From: Anaeramoeba flamelloides
Taxonomy: Eukaryota > Metamonada > Anaeramoebidae
Length of the DNA: 64,000 nucleotides
Reading direction: 5' to 3'
Assembly: GCA_027625915.1 (NCBI GenBank)
Contig: JANTQA010000033.1
Span: 3,534,001 to 3,598,000, forward strand
The notes below the pieces were generated by a model. The model saw nothing but the letters and a program-made list of their open reading frames with translations. It was not told where the DNA came from and ran no database searches. Below, in pieces: positions 23,719 to 36,003 of the stretch. The number at the start of each line of letters is the position of its first letter. The stretch's first letter is position 1. The position numbers and the translations under genes are program-made.

Positions 23719-24487
23719 TCTTAAAATATTGAAAATGTTTTTTGTACTTTACTTTTTTTTTCTCTTGAAATTATTGATCAAAATATTATTAATAATTAAC
23801 CTAAAAATAATCAACAAACAAATAATTATTATTTTTTTTTATTGATAATTAGATCAAGTTTATAAATATCTCTATATTTCTAGATATATATATATATTTC
23901 TTGAATATGTGATATTTCAACTGTACTAGATTTATTTGATTTTATTCAATAAAATTCCTTCACCCATTTATTTCCAGCCTTTTCAATGTATTTAATCCAT
24001 ATTGATACCAAAAACTGAGAAGAATGAGAAAATCATTGAATTTTTTTCTTTTTCTTTTTATTTTTTATTTGATATTATTTGATTAAACCAAATCTTTAAT
24101 GGACAAATCCATTTATTTTCACTTTAATTATTCATTAAATAGTTATATAATGATAATGATAAATATACTCATTAAAAAAAAAAATTAAATACATTGAACA
24201 ACCTCGATTTTTTTGAAAATTCTTTAATAATGAACCAATTTTGATCAAATTTTATGTTTGATTTTATTATCCACAATACTATTAGAATTATAAGAATAAA
24301 AACTAACAGATCTATAAGTTCTTCAAAATTTTAATTAAAAGGATTAAATTATAAAATTGATCCAAGTCACCAATCTGAAAAAACATCCAATAATTCGATT
24401 TTAAAGAAATTTGAAATATTTCGTTTTTTATCTACAAAGTTAATTTCATCTCAGCAAAAATGATTTTGAGTATTTTATTGATCGAAA
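23719..24487. other. Intergenic AT-rich stretch
   Basis: No gene is seen. A 'tatatatatat' run lies near 23,885. The kinase 3' UTR and polyadenylation site must be here but cannot be placed. Confidence 0.5.
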
Positions 24488-25060
24488 AAGTGTAAATTAC
24501 ACTCTAAATGCCTTTTTACTTAAATTCCATCAAAGGTAACCTAAACGTAAAATCATAGACTTCATAATTGTTCAAGGATAACACACACCCAGATTTTTTT
24601 ATGTTTAAAAAGCAAAAGTAAAAATTTCAAAAGAAAAAATTGAAAAAGAAATAGTACAAAAAATGGAAATTTAAAAAGGGTTTAAAGAAGTAATTGATTA
24701 ATATCTAAAAAAAAAAAAAAATAACCAATAATATCTTGAATTAATAACATCCCAAAATCACCTCAAAGATACTTTTGGTTGATTTACTTTAATTTGATAA
24801 TTAATCATGAATGTTCATTTGGGAGATCTTTATTTAAGTACTGTAATTTCTTTTATTTTTTTTTTTTTTTTTGATCTGATTTGCAATAAAATCTGGTTAT
24901 TTTTTGCCAGTATTGTTTCTTTTTTATTTTCAAGTTACTCATTCTTTCGTGTTTCGATGTCACATTATTAAATTAGTTACCACTTAATCTTTTTCCTTTG
25001 TAACTCTTCTTCCTAATATAAAGAAGATTCAGCCTTGGGAAAAATGGAAAAAAAAGTAAT
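24488..25060 (+). mobile_element. Family B retroposon-like repeat, copy 2
   Basis: This copy begins 'gtgtaaattacactctaa' and ends 'cctaatataaagaagattc', followed by a 'ggaaaaatggaaaaaaaa' tail. It aligns from end to end with copy 1 at 15,534. The internal words 'acttttggttgattta' and 'tttcaagttactcattct' are kept in both. Confidence 0.65.
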
Positions 25061-25693
25061 TTTTAGTATTTGATACCATTTAAAATTTTACTTTTTCAAT
25101 TTCAATGACTTATTAAAAACCTTTTAAAAATCAAAAGTAATTTTTGACAAAAAAAAATTCAAAGTAAATAAATTTTCAAAGAGATGCAATAAAAATAATT
25201 TCCAAAAGTTTTAATAAAGATAAGCTGTAACAACACCACTCTTTAAATATTACTGTTGTTTTTATATATTTCAAAGATAAGAGGGATTTGCAAGGTTTAA
25301 TTAAAGACTAAAAATTGAAAATGAGTGAAAAACATATTGAGTTTTTAAAAATCTATACATAATTTCCTGATCAAACCATTAAATAGAAGAAACTCACAAC
25401 AAAGATTCTTCTCTTAACAAATATACCAAAATTGTTTCCAAACAGAGTAAAACTAAATGGAAATTTGTAATCAAGACCGATTCTTCAGAACCCACTTTTG
25501 AACGAGTAGTATTTTTTTTTTTAATGAAATTATGTCAAGATCTTTAGAAAATCTTTTTTTGTAATTTGTGTTTTGGCTTCTGAAATGGATGAGTTAACTT
25601 CATCTCAATAATTTATTAATTTGAGTCTCTTTTTGAAAATCGAATTTTACATGTTCCCTATATAAAACAAAAAAAAAAAAAATAAAAGATTAT
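25061..25693. other. AT-rich intergenic stretch
   Basis: No gene or repeat is recognised here. Confidence 0.45.
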
Positions 25694-25700
25694 TATTATT

Positions 25701-25898
25701 ACAGTCAGTTTAACTTTTAAGACACAAATTTTCAACAAAATTTAAGGCACAATAAAAATCTCAAATTAAGGTACATAATTTGTAATTTTTTATGTTACAA
25801 TTTATTTTACCAAACTCTGAATTTTGTACCTTAATTTGAGATTTTTATTGTTCCTTTAATTTTGTTGAATTTGTGCTTTAAAAGCGGAACTGACTGTA
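25701..25898. mobile_element. Family D mariner-like MITE, copy 1
   Basis: The element begins 'acagtcagtt' and ends 'aactgactgt'; the palindrome extends through flanking TA to 'attatt...aataat'. The arms are complementary over about 90 nt, including 'tctcaaattaaggtac'. TA flanks and ends starting CAGT are typical of Tc1/mariner-derived MITEs. There is no coding capacity. A second copy lies at 32,022. Confidence 0.75.
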
Positions 25899-25903
25899 AT
25901 AAT

Positions 25904-28065
25904 GAAATTAATCCTTGAAAATACTAAAATATATTTTTCATTTTATGTTGGCAAAGTTTAGATTTTGATGGAAAATTTTTTATTTTGTTATTACTTTCCA
26001 ATATTCATATTTCAATACAAATATCATACTATAAAACTAATAGGGGGTATAAAAAATTGAATAAATGAAAATTTGATTGAAGTTTAACTAAATAATCTCA
26101 ACAAATCTATGATCTATTAAGCAAAAATTTTTATTATTTTTAAGTTATAAAAAAAGTTATTATTTGGTTTTTAAAAAATGAAAAACAATTATAAGAATTT
26201 TTAAATTTAAAATACTTTTTTAAAATATTGTTTGGTAATATTCACAAGAATAATTATTACAATTCAAATTATTTTTTTGAGAAAAAGAATTGATTTTGAA
26301 TTTTGAGGATAAAAGTACTCATTTCACAAATATCTTCAAGAAAATTTCATTTTGAAAAAATCAAATTTCAGATTAGAAAAAAAGACAATTTCCGGATAAA
26401 ATTTGTAAACGAATTTAATGTTTTAATTTTTCATCATTATAATTCTTAAATAAATACAATCAATTTTCAAAAAATAGAATAAATTTTTTTTTTTTTGTAA
26501 ACCAAAAGAATTATCTCAAAAAAGTAAAAAAAAAATCTTTTTATTAATATTTATTACAATAAAGATTAGTAATTGTATAATAATCATTATCAATGGTCAA
26601 TAAATATGATATAAAATTATTATAATGCAAGAAATTAAATGAATTTGACTTTTTATATAAAAGAATAATTATCAAAAAATCAAGTGGAATTAAATTCTCA
26701 AGAAAATTATTGTAATAAATATTTGAGTTATATTAAAAAGAGCAAATAAGTAACTTTATCTTTAAAAAAAATTAATTATTAATGATTTATCATTTTTTAT
26801 ATCAAAAATTTTATAAATATTTGATTTGCTGATGAGTTAAGTAATAAATCATTTTTTTTTTTTTTAATGAAAACATTATTTTAAAGAAATATAATTTTAA
26901 TTTCCAGATAATAATTCAGAATTAGTACTGGGAAAAATCTTGTTCAAATTTTTTAAAAAAAAATCAAGAAAAAGTATTTGGTAAATCAGAAAACAATTAA
27001 TATTTTTGTAAATTCTTTGAAATTACTTTTTTTAAAACAAGAATATTTTATTTTCTTTAAATGCCTACCCAAATCATAATGGGTTAATTTTAAATTCAAT
27101 TATTTTATATAATGAAAGAATACCTAGAAATAATTGATTTTCTTAATAGATGTTCAAAAAATACTTTTTTAAAAAAATGATAAAAATCTTTTGAGAAAAT
27201 GGTATCTTGAGAAAGAAATATTTTTGCCAAAAATTACACAATGATTGGGGAAAAAAACAAAGAGAGAAAGGAAGAGACATAACGAAAAAAGACTAAATAA
27301 TGTGAATGTATGGTTTTGATAATAGATCATAATTGAAGAGATCTAATTAAAAAAATCTCTTGAAGATTCATATTAGTTATCTTTTTTAGCAAAAGAAATT
27401 CTCTATGAGAAAAAATGTTTTTGATTATTTAGGACGTTTTTATTTATTTTTATTTTTGATTTTATTGCCTGAATTTATTTTGATAGATTCTTTATAGCCA
27501 TTTGTATATCATTCATATTTAAGGACACCTCATAAGAAATTGTAAATTTTCATCAAGATTTTTTTGTTTTTTTTTTGATTTTAAACAACACTTAAAAATT
27601 TACAGTTCTTTTCGTTTCAAAAATATTACTATTTATTTGTATTATTAGTAAAAGATGGAAATTTCAGGAATGACCCTGAATATTTCTGATTTGAATGCTT
27701 TTGTAACTTAAACCTGGTTAGTATAACGATATTAGGATAATTTCAGAATATTAAGAACGTTTTCTATCTTTATTAAAATTCAGTGACTTTTTGAATAAAC
27801 TTTTCAAGATTTTTTATATTACATCAAAATATTTGTTTTTAATTTTTCAATATTTTTCATTTGTTTCCAGTTTATATCAATATTTTCTCCATGGTTATAA
27901 GCAATATCATGAGTTACTAGGCAAAAAAGTTGTGGTCATTTTGGTTGGTTTAATTTTTTTTATCGTTTAATTTTATTTTTTAAACTTAAATTCCTAAAGC
28001 TAAACTCCACTTTCATTAAGAATAATATTTATTTATTTATCCTTTGGATATCATTTTTTGATAAT
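25904..28065. other. AT-rich intergenic stretch
   Basis: About 2.2 kb with no supported gene. The longest open frames are short and compositionally random. No structured RNA is recognised. Confidence 0.5.
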
Positions 28066-28285
28066 TTATTCCTTTTTTGTTTTTTTTTATTAATTTTTAG
28101 TTTCTTATTTTTGGTGATACATTTGCTGGTATTTTTTAATAAATCGGAAAAAAAAATTGGCTTCCTTTTCTTTATTTTCCTATTTCAAACTTAGTCCTTA
28201 GTTTACCCAAAATATAGCGAATAAAAAATGATCAAAAAAACAAATAAAGATCACAAATTACAGTCTATTATTTTGAAAAAGAAAA
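28066..28285. repeat. Composite repeat X plus inverted Y, left of the membrane-protein gene
   Basis: Block X (about 28,066-28,185) is a direct repeat of about 29,690-29,800, sharing 'tcttatttttgg' and 'ggtattt.ttaataaat'. Block Y (about 28,205-28,282) is the near-perfect reverse complement of about 29,812-29,885, sharing 'caaattacagtctattatt'. Parts of both words also occur inside the F element near 3,580-3,690. Confidence 0.6.
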
Positions 28286-28725
28286 ATCAAGGAAAAAGAA
28301 GTTAAAATTTTTCCAATCAATTATTCAACAAATACTAGTATTGAACAATGAATTGAAAATTTTTCCCCATATTTGGTATTTAACATTAAACACTGTTATT
28401 TGGAATGTTTCTTCTCACCCCCCCCCATTAACAATTATCTGGGATTTCAAAATTTTAACTTTTTTCGTTCTTATTTTGTTTGCAGTTTCATTAATTGAAA
28501 AAAGTCTTTAAAAATTGCATTTTTTCATTTGAACAAATTAATTTTGGTGAATTTAATTTGGAAGAAATGATCAGAAATAGAATAACAAATAAAAAAAATG
28601 AGTAATTTTCAACAAATTCAAATGTGGTTGCTTTGAAATTTAAATAAGCAAAAGATTTTGAATTTTTTTTTTTTTTTTTTTTTTTTGGATTTTTTTTAAA
28701 AAATTATGAAACAAGTTATTAACAT

Positions 28726-29397
28726 TTAGACGATTTCACATTTCAAATCATCATAATTTGAAGTTCCTTTCCCAATAAACTCTGTATAACAATTTGATTC
28801 GTTTTGTTCTGCATAAGTACGATAACACTTTCCAGACTCTAAAGTTAAGTCTTTTGCCTCGCCCTCATTTATTCTATATTTGATACTCCACGATCCTGTC
28901 CAATAAATCTGGGTTTTAAAGTTTGTATTGTCATCTGGGCTGATCCATGTATTTTTAACCATTTTATTGGCAGAAAAATCAGTAGCTTGTGTGCTACAGT
29001 CATTTCCAGAATCAGAATTTGCATTGCCAAAAGAAAAATAATTGTTGCTCTTCTTTAAAACTAAAACCACAACAAGCACAATAATGAAGATACAAACTAA
29101 TACAAAAATATAGCCAACCCTTCGTTGCTTTCTAGATTTCTTATCACTAATCATGAGTTCTTCTAAATCGTTATTATCGCTTAAGACTGGGATTTTTGAT
29201 TCGGCCGGAAGCAGCGGATCTAATGGTGTGCTATTCCAAAGTGAGACCATATTATTAGGGTTGGGCATGGTCACATAATAATCCTCATTAATGTACCCTT
29301 GTTGCTGTTGTTGTTGCTGTTGTTGTTGGTTATTAATTGGATTATTTTCGAAATCGAGTTTTAAGTGTGCTGAATCTCGAAAGTTGTTGTTTGTCAT
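28726..29397 (-). CDS. Hypothetical polyQ type II membrane protein
   Basis: I do not recognise the family. The 223-residue protein starts at the ATG at 29397. It has a hydrophilic N-terminal part with ten consecutive Gln (24-33), a basic stretch DKKSRKQRRV just before a single transmembrane segment (about 94-114), and a C-terminal part of about 109 residues with four Cys (134, 191, 203, 220) and one N-glycosylation sequon (N199). There is no signal peptide. The basic residues on the N-terminal side of the membrane segment predict a cytosolic N terminus and an external, probably disulfide-bonded C-terminal domain. The gene needs no intron. It is bracketed by the X/Y repeats. Confidence 0.75.
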   Translation of the reverse strand: MTNNNFRDSAHLKLDFENNPINNQQQQQQQQQQGYINEDYYVTMPNPNNMVSLWNSTPLDPLLPAESKIPVLSDNNDLEELMISDKKSRKQRRVGYIFVLVCIFIIVLVVVLVLKKSNNYFSFGNANSDSGNDCSTQATDFSANKMVKNTWISPDDNTNFKTQIYWTGSWSIKYRINEGEAKDLTLESGKCYRTYAEQNESNCYTEFIGKGTSNYDDLKCEIV

Positions 29398-29689
29398 TTT
29401 GGTAAAAAACAACAAAAAGAAAGACTTTGGAAAAAATGAAAAGGGTTTGTTTCGAAATATTTTCTTCGTTATTCTTTATCGTCTCTAGAAAATTGATTTA
29501 CTATAACAAAACTTAGTTATTATTAAGAAACTTATGCCGTGAAATAAATATTGAAAATTTAGTTGCTACAAATATCTTTGATGTTTTTTTTTTGAACTGT
29601 TTGGAAAAATTTTTCATTTAATTTTGAGACCTTTAACACCAAAACTGACTTGGTAATTAAACTTTGGAAATCATTTTCTGTTTATTTAT

Positions 29690-29890
29690 TTCTTTTTTGT
29701 TGTATTTTATTATTTTTTTGTATCTTATTTTTGGTTTTACATTTACTGGTATTTGTTAATAAATGGGAAAAAATTTTACTTCCTTTTCCATTATTTTTCT
29801 TTTACAAAAGAGTTTTTCAAAATAATAGACTGTAATTTGTGATCTCTATTTGTTTTATTGATCTTTTTTTTATTCACCATAAAGAATTTG
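29690..29890. repeat. Composite repeat X plus Y, right of the membrane-protein gene
   Basis: This is the partner of 28,066-28,285. X is in the same orientation and Y in the opposite orientation relative to the left copy, so the Y blocks form an inverted pair about 1.5 kb apart with the membrane-protein gene between them. Confidence 0.6.
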
Positions 29891-30419
29891 TAGCGAAAGT
29901 CTGATTCCAGAATAACTGAAAACAAAATCAGATAATTAGAAGAAAGTTTTTCCACTTTAAGGGAGTAGCTACCATAAAGTCAAAATTTTCACTTTTGAAT
30001 ATTTTGAAAGAACACGAAAAAACAACATTTTTTACTTTGGTTTGTGTTAAGTTGCTTTTTAGTCTTCAGAGTACTTCACGATCCTAAAAAATTTTTTTCA
30101 AAAAAAAAAAAAAAATTTGCTAATTTTTCACTTTTTGATAACCTCAAATAGAATAAATACAATTGCTTAATTAAAGATCTTTGATCATAAAATATTTTTG
30201 AGATATTTTATAATTTAAATTCGAAAATCGTATTTTTTCTGGTTCTATTAAGATTTTTTTCAAATTTAAAAGTAAAAAATTTGAATATTTTTTTTTTTTT
30301 TCACAGTTATGAGCTTATAATCATCTTTTTTACCAGTATTTTAAATTTAATAAAGATCTTTCAAATGGATAATCAATTATTTTGACCATTAAGAAATTAT
30401 TTATTGATATAAATTGAAA
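29891..30419. other. AT-rich intergenic stretch with a possible TTAA-element end
   Basis: No gene is seen. At 29,959 the word 'ttaagggagtagctacc' resembles the left end of the family G element, but no matching right end was found. Confidence 0.4.
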
Positions 30420-30690
30420 ACAATAGTTTTTTTTGAATTTCCGTTTGTTTTTTTTAAATTATTGTAATAAACAGAAATTTTCATTAATATTCGGTTTAAT
30501 TTAAAAAGTAAAAAAAACCTAGGATAATTTTCGTTATGTAAAAAAGAATTGAACAAAATCATTGATTTTTCTCTATCCTTTTGGATTCTGGAAAATCTAG
30601 GCACTCTAAGGCTCTTTTTGTTAGGTTTTCTTTTTAATTTTGAAATAAATCTAGGCACTCTTAGTCACTTGGAGTACACTTTCAATTATT
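30420..30690. repeat. Family C modular repeat
   Basis: The block contains 'ggattctggaaaatctagg', 'aggttttctttttaatttt' and repeated 'ctaggcactct' words, all typical of the family. Open frames across it on both strands are repeat-derived. Confidence 0.6.
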
Positions 30691-32021
30691 ATCATAAGAA
30701 TTTTCCCCCCTCTCTTTCGTTGTTTGTGAATAATAAGTGTGTTTTCAAAACTATTAGTTATTATCTCTTCAAAAAAATATCACGAAGTTGAATTTAACTA
30801 AAATTCATTGAAAAATCCATTTAAAAAATTTTTTACCCTAAAATAGACCTTTTTTTCTAGACTAGAGACTACCAACAATCTTTCTTAGGCTATCAACATA
30901 AATATAATAGTCCCCCGGAATTTTAAATGCTATAATTTTGATTTTGTTGTGAATAAAGTCTATTATTAAAGATGAAAGAAACAGGAACTGAGTAGTTTTG
31001 TCTGTCTTTTTTTTTCAATTTTATTTTTTCATGTTAGTGTTGTTGAAAAAACAAATGATTAATTTTAATTTCATAGGTAATATTAAATACATCTTAGAAT
31101 TTTAAGTTGAATTACTTAAATACCCTCGGGAGATGTTAAATCGTTTATTTTTTTATTCTTATCTCAACGTTCTATACTGAAATTTTATTTGATGTTGGTT
31201 AAAAATGTTAAAAATTGTTTTGAAAGAAAGTACTTAAAATATGAAAAATCAAATAAAACCACAACAAAATAAACAAGAAAGTTTTCTGATCCAATTTTAT
31301 TAAAAAAAAAAAAAAGTTAAAATTGTTCACTTCTGAAATAAAACTTATATTGTTTTTGAATTTACTCCAAATTTTAAAAAGAAAAATATAAACTTTGATC
31401 AATCACAAAAAAACAAAATGGTAAACTATCTTCAGATTGTTCTTTTTATATTAAACCATTTATGAAATATTTTGAATTTAAACTGCTTTATTTTCAAAAA
31501 TAGTTCATTAAGTTTTTTTTTTTTAACTTAAGATAATTAAAAATGTAGAATACGTTTAATTATTTCAATTATCCTGGGTATTTGTATTGTTAGTAAATTT
31601 TAAAAAAAAATAAGTTTGTATTTCATATTTATTCCAAATATATAAAGTATTGTTGATTAAAATATCCTTTCAACCCAACAACCAGGTATTAAACCACAAT
31701 AAAAATATCTTTTCATCAGATAACTTGTTTAATTTCTTACTTTTAGTTTATTTTTCAAAATTATGTGTTTCTTTGATTATCTTTATATGATCAAATTATT
31801 ATTTTTTAAATATATAAAATGTTTAAATTACTTAAAATTTTACAAAGCAAGAAATTAGAATTAATTTTAAAACTGATATGAAGACCAATACTATGATTCA
31901 CAATTTTTTCTTAAAATTTAAAATCTCACAATTCCAAAGAATTAGATTATTTTAAAAATTGGTTCGGATTTGAAATAAAAATGATAAATTAATCTTCTGT
32001 ACTTTCAAAAGGATAATAATT
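30691..32021. other. AT-rich intergenic stretch
   Basis: No gene, RNA or clear repeat is recognised in this stretch. Confidence 0.45.
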
Positions 32022-32214
32022 TCAGTCAGTTTCAAATTTAAGGCAAAAATTTTCCACTAAATTTAAGGCATAGAAAATCTCAAATTAAGTCATAAAATTT
32101 GGAATTTTTTTTTTTTACAAATTATTTTGCTAGAATCAGAATTTTTTACCTTAACTTGAGATTTTTATTGTGCCTCAAATTTAGTTTGAGTTTTACATTA
32201 AATAGAACTGACCA
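32022..32214. mobile_element. Family D mariner-like MITE, copy 2
   Basis: The left end 'cagtcagttt' and the right end 'gaactgacc' are diverged versions of the copy 1 termini. The inner words 'aaatttaaggca' and 'cttgagatttttattgtgcc' match copy 1. It is older than copy 1, judged by the arm mismatches. Confidence 0.65.
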
Positions 32215-34353
32215 TATAAATTCAAGTAGGTATTTCTTAAAGATGCACAAAATAACGAATTTTAAAGATTTGAAAGGTAATAGAAATTTTTTTTTATTTT
32301 ATTTTATTGTTCTGATATATTTTGTTAAATTGATGTGTTGAAGTTGAGTAAATATTGTAAATTTTTTTTTATAAATTTTAGTTTATTATTTCAAAAATAA
32401 TGAGATACTTACATTGGATAAAATTCAAAAGAATTACCTAGAAAAAATTATGGTATTTTTGGAAGATAAAAACAAAAAATGGTTTATCATTTTAATAATA
32501 AAAAAAAAGTTACTAAAACATATCAAGTTAGACAAAAAAAAAAAAAAGAATTAAATTAATTAATACTAAATTGTTTAATAATATTAATAGAATATTACCA
32601 AATAAAAAAATTGTCCCTATAAAAGCTTGAAACTATTAAATAAAAATTTATATAAGAAATACAAATAAAACAGGGAATCCTCTCTTCTAAAATAGAATTT
32701 GGAAAGAAAATAATTATGATTAGAATTATTTTTTGATCACTAGAATATTTAAATTTGGGGAATATTTGCAAATTTGGTTATAATCAAATAATTAATTAAG
32801 TATTATCTATATATATATATATATATAATCTGAAAATACAAAGTAGAAGGGTTTATTTTTATATCTCAGAAAAGAATATCATAAAAAAATTAAATAAATT
32901 TTTCCAAATTTAATTTTTTTATTTAAGAAAATTTTCTCTTAAATTTTAATTGCAGATATATATATACTATTCATTTAATTGTTTAATAAATCTAAGTAGA
33001 TCTGTCAATTCCAAAAAAAAAAAAAAAAAAAAAAAAAAGGGTTTTATAGAGGTTTTAAATGAATTTGGAAAATGATATTTTTGTCTCTTATTTTTTGATA
33101 GATTGAATGGTGTTTTGAACAAGTGTGATTTCATCAGTCATCATTCTAATAAGTGGGGGGGGGGGGGGGTATAATTGAAAAAGTTCGATTCTTAAAAAAA
33201 GTATTTGATTTAAAAAAAACAAAATTATACAACAAGTTTCCTCATATTCCCAATTAAAAATCTTGTCAGAGATTGTTTTCAAATAATGTATTTTTTTCTC
33301 TATTCTGAAATCCAAGATTTTATGAAATTCTTCAAAATTGAAAAAAAAAAAAAAAAAACCCAGCTATAAGAGGAAATTAACCCCCCCCTTCAAAAAAAAC
33401 TTAAAAAAACATTCATTTTTTTTTTTTAAGCATAGAATTAAAATAAATCATTTCAAATTTAAACAATCTTTTTTTGTATTCTGTTTTCTCCAGATTAACT
33501 TTGTCAAAATTAATAATTAAAATCAGAAATATTTAAAATTAATTTTGAAAAAACGTAAAACATCTTGATCTAATTAATTAAAAATACCCAAATTTTTTTT
33601 TAAAAAAAGAAATTTTATGAAGTTGCAACGTTTTTTAAGAGCTTAATAATTTATTTCAGATAAATAAATTATTAAATAAAGCAGAGGTCAAAATCAGTAC
33701 CTCAGATTTTTTATTGTAAGAATCATTACGTAAAACTAGAGCTAATTTCAACAGAAAAACAGATTTCAGTAATTTTCAAAATTGATAATTCAATTGTTGA
33801 TGAAAAGATAAAAGTAAAAAACAAAAAACTAAAAAATAGAAAATGAATATTAATATCCCAAATTTGATAAAAATTTAAAAAAATTTGCATTGGTTCCAAG
33901 TTGGTAATTGTATAAACTTAATGACAGGTTTATAAAATAAATGAAAAGTTAATTTGGAAAAAAAAGGAAAAATAAATTAGAATAAAATTTATTTTTGATA
34001 ATAAAAATGTATTAAAAATTCACAATCTTTTCTGAATTAATCAATTTTATAAAATTTAAAATTAAGATTCATTTTTTTTTTTTTGTTGTTTGTAAATGAA
34101 ACAAATCCAAAGTGAAAATTATTATTTTGTTAAAATACAAATGATAATATGGTTCTAATAAGGAAATTAAAATTTTATAATTTTAAAAAATGTTAATCAT
34201 AATCCAAGAGAAAAGAGCCAAAATAAAAAAAAAAAATTTCTTTACATTTTGGCCCTATTGGTTCAATTAAATTAGAATCCAAATTTAAATGTTTTTTGAA
34301 TTTTAGTCACCTAGTCATTCTTTGAAATTCTGGAAAAAAAAAAAAAAAAAAAA
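32215..34353. other. AT-rich intergenic stretch with homopolymers
   Basis: No gene is supported. A (TA)n run lies near 32,810-32,827, an A run of about 25 near 33,014-33,038 and a G run of about 14 near 33,156-33,169. Confidence 0.5.
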
Positions 34354-34995
34354 TTAATCCAGTAGCTTTTGAATGACTTGTTCATAAGGGATTTCTGAAA
34401 ATTTTTTGTTTGTGATTTTCGATCCCCGCTCATTCTTTTGTTGAATAGGGTGATAAGAAATTTGATTGTTTTGTTTTTGTGTTTGTTGTTCTTGCTTCTT
34501 TAAAGTGTATTTTCTTCTAAAATTATCTTCTCCGCAAAAAATAATTAATGAAATAAAGTCTTCAAGAACAGACTCCACTTTTTTACTTAAATAGTTTTCA
34601 AGGCGATCAGAGTCAAACAACACGCATGACATTTTTCCAATTAATGAATTGATTACAATATTTTTTGTTTCAGAATCAAAGGTTTTTTTCTTTTCTTTTT
34701 GAGAATCGATCGTCTCTTCAAACAAATTTACAAGTTGAGAGAGGTCCAGCGAATCAAAAACCTGTGACAAGTTTTTCTGGCTTAGGCACTCCTTCAGAAA
34801 AACGTTCATCAGATAATTGTTTAAAAAGGTTTTTTCTCTGATCAGGTAACGTGAGACACGCTCTAGAAGAATTGAGCTTCCATAAAAATCAAAAGACTCC
34901 TCCCCAATAATAAAAGTAAACGGTGTTTCCAGTTCTTCTTGTAATTCAGAAAGGATTACTGAAATTCGGTTTGTGCATAAGTGGAGCAAATCCAT
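34354..34995 (-). CDS. Hypothetical protein, 213 residues
   Basis: I do not recognise this protein. The ATG at 34995 and stop at 34354 bound an intact frame with clearly higher GC and balanced codon use than its surroundings, which supports a real gene. The sequence is predicted to be mainly helical through about residue 165 and starts MDLLHLCTNRISVILSELQ. A polar Gln/Lys-rich linker (about 165-198) follows, then a short C-terminal helix. There is no signal peptide or membrane segment. It may be a complete small protein or the last exon of a longer one, since additional upstream exons cannot be excluded. Confidence 0.7.
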   Translation of the reverse strand: MDLLHLCTNRISVILSELQEELETPFTFIIGEESFDFYGSSILLERVSRYLIREKTFLNNYLMNVFLKECLSQKNLSQVFDSLDLSQLVNLFEETIDSQKEKKKTFDSETKNIVINSLIGKMSCVLFDSDRLENYLSKKVESVLEDFISLIIFCGEDNFRRKYTLKKQEQQTQKQNNQISYHPIQQKNERGSKITNKKFSEIPYEQVIQKLLD

Positions 34996-35564
34996 TCTTT
35001 TAAAAAATGTAAATTTGAGTAAAAAAACAAAAAATGAATAATCCTTTTATGAATTAACTGATAACAATCTCACGACTTTTTGAAAGTATTCACCCAATGA
35101 TTCAAACAAGTGAATTATGACAAAAAGTTTTAAAATATCAAGTACAGTGGGTTTAATAATCTGTGTTTTTGTATTATTATTATTCAAAGGATTGTAATGT
35201 TGTTTTTGAAATTTTGTTGAAATAATTGTTGTTTTTTGGATTTATCTTTAGGGGTGTTTGTTAATATTGTGTTTTTTTTTTTGGGTTTACTAGATCTTTT
35301 GTACTTGTGTCCGTATGTATGGGGTACCGTTTTCTTAAATGGTTTATTTTCGTACCAAAGGAATTTTTTATCAAAAGAATTCTCACAAAGATAAAAAGGA
35401 AATTGTGATAAAAATTAAATTTTCTTTTTATATTTTTTTAAGTATCTATACTTTGTAGTTATTTCAGATATCTTTAAAAAATTTCTTTTTTCAAAATTAG
35501 GGTTTACCAAATCACCTGGCCAATTTAAAGTTCAGTTTTTTGAAAAAATAACAAAATACAGATA
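34996..35564. other. Upstream region of the 213-residue gene
   Basis: No gene is seen. The segment next to 34,996 presumably holds the promoter of the minus-strand gene. Confidence 0.4.
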
Positions 35565-36003
35565 ACCGTTTTGGAAAAAAAGTGAAACAGTAAATAAAGT
35601 GAAACCCGGTTTTTAATTGGGTACATTACTGAAAATGAAAGGTAAAATCAATAAAAAGAAGATCCCAATTAACTTCAAATAATAACCCATTATATTATTT
35701 TCAATTGAAACAACAAATACAATTTAAGTCTACATTTTATTTCGAAATTAAAGGTGTAGTTTTTGAGATCGCAAAAATAGTCAATTTTTTCAACAAATTT
35801 TTAATAATTGATTAATCAAAGAAAAACTCCAGACCAAAAAGATAGGATTAAAAAAAATTGTTATTGTGTTGAATACTTCATTTTATCTTTATTTATTTAT
35901 TTATTCTTTTTTTCATTGATCTTTCTTTTCATTTTCAGTAATGTTCCCAATTAAAAACCGGGTTGTAACCTTTTTTTCCCGTTTCACTTTTTTTCCACAA
36001 CTG
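35565..36003. mobile_element. Family E inverted-repeat element, copy 2
   Basis: The left end 'ccgttttggaaaaaaagtg' pairs with the right end 'cactttttttccacaactgg'. Both arms continue through 'cccggtttttaattggg' to 'cattactgaaaatg', giving about 80-nt imperfect arms. The inner words match copy 1 at 2,791-3,250, although the outermost bases differ, so the two may be subfamilies. There is no coding capacity. Confidence 0.7.

Noticed and set aside
29959-29975. Solo TTAA-element end
   Set aside because: It resembles the left end of family G for only about twelve bases and no right end was found.
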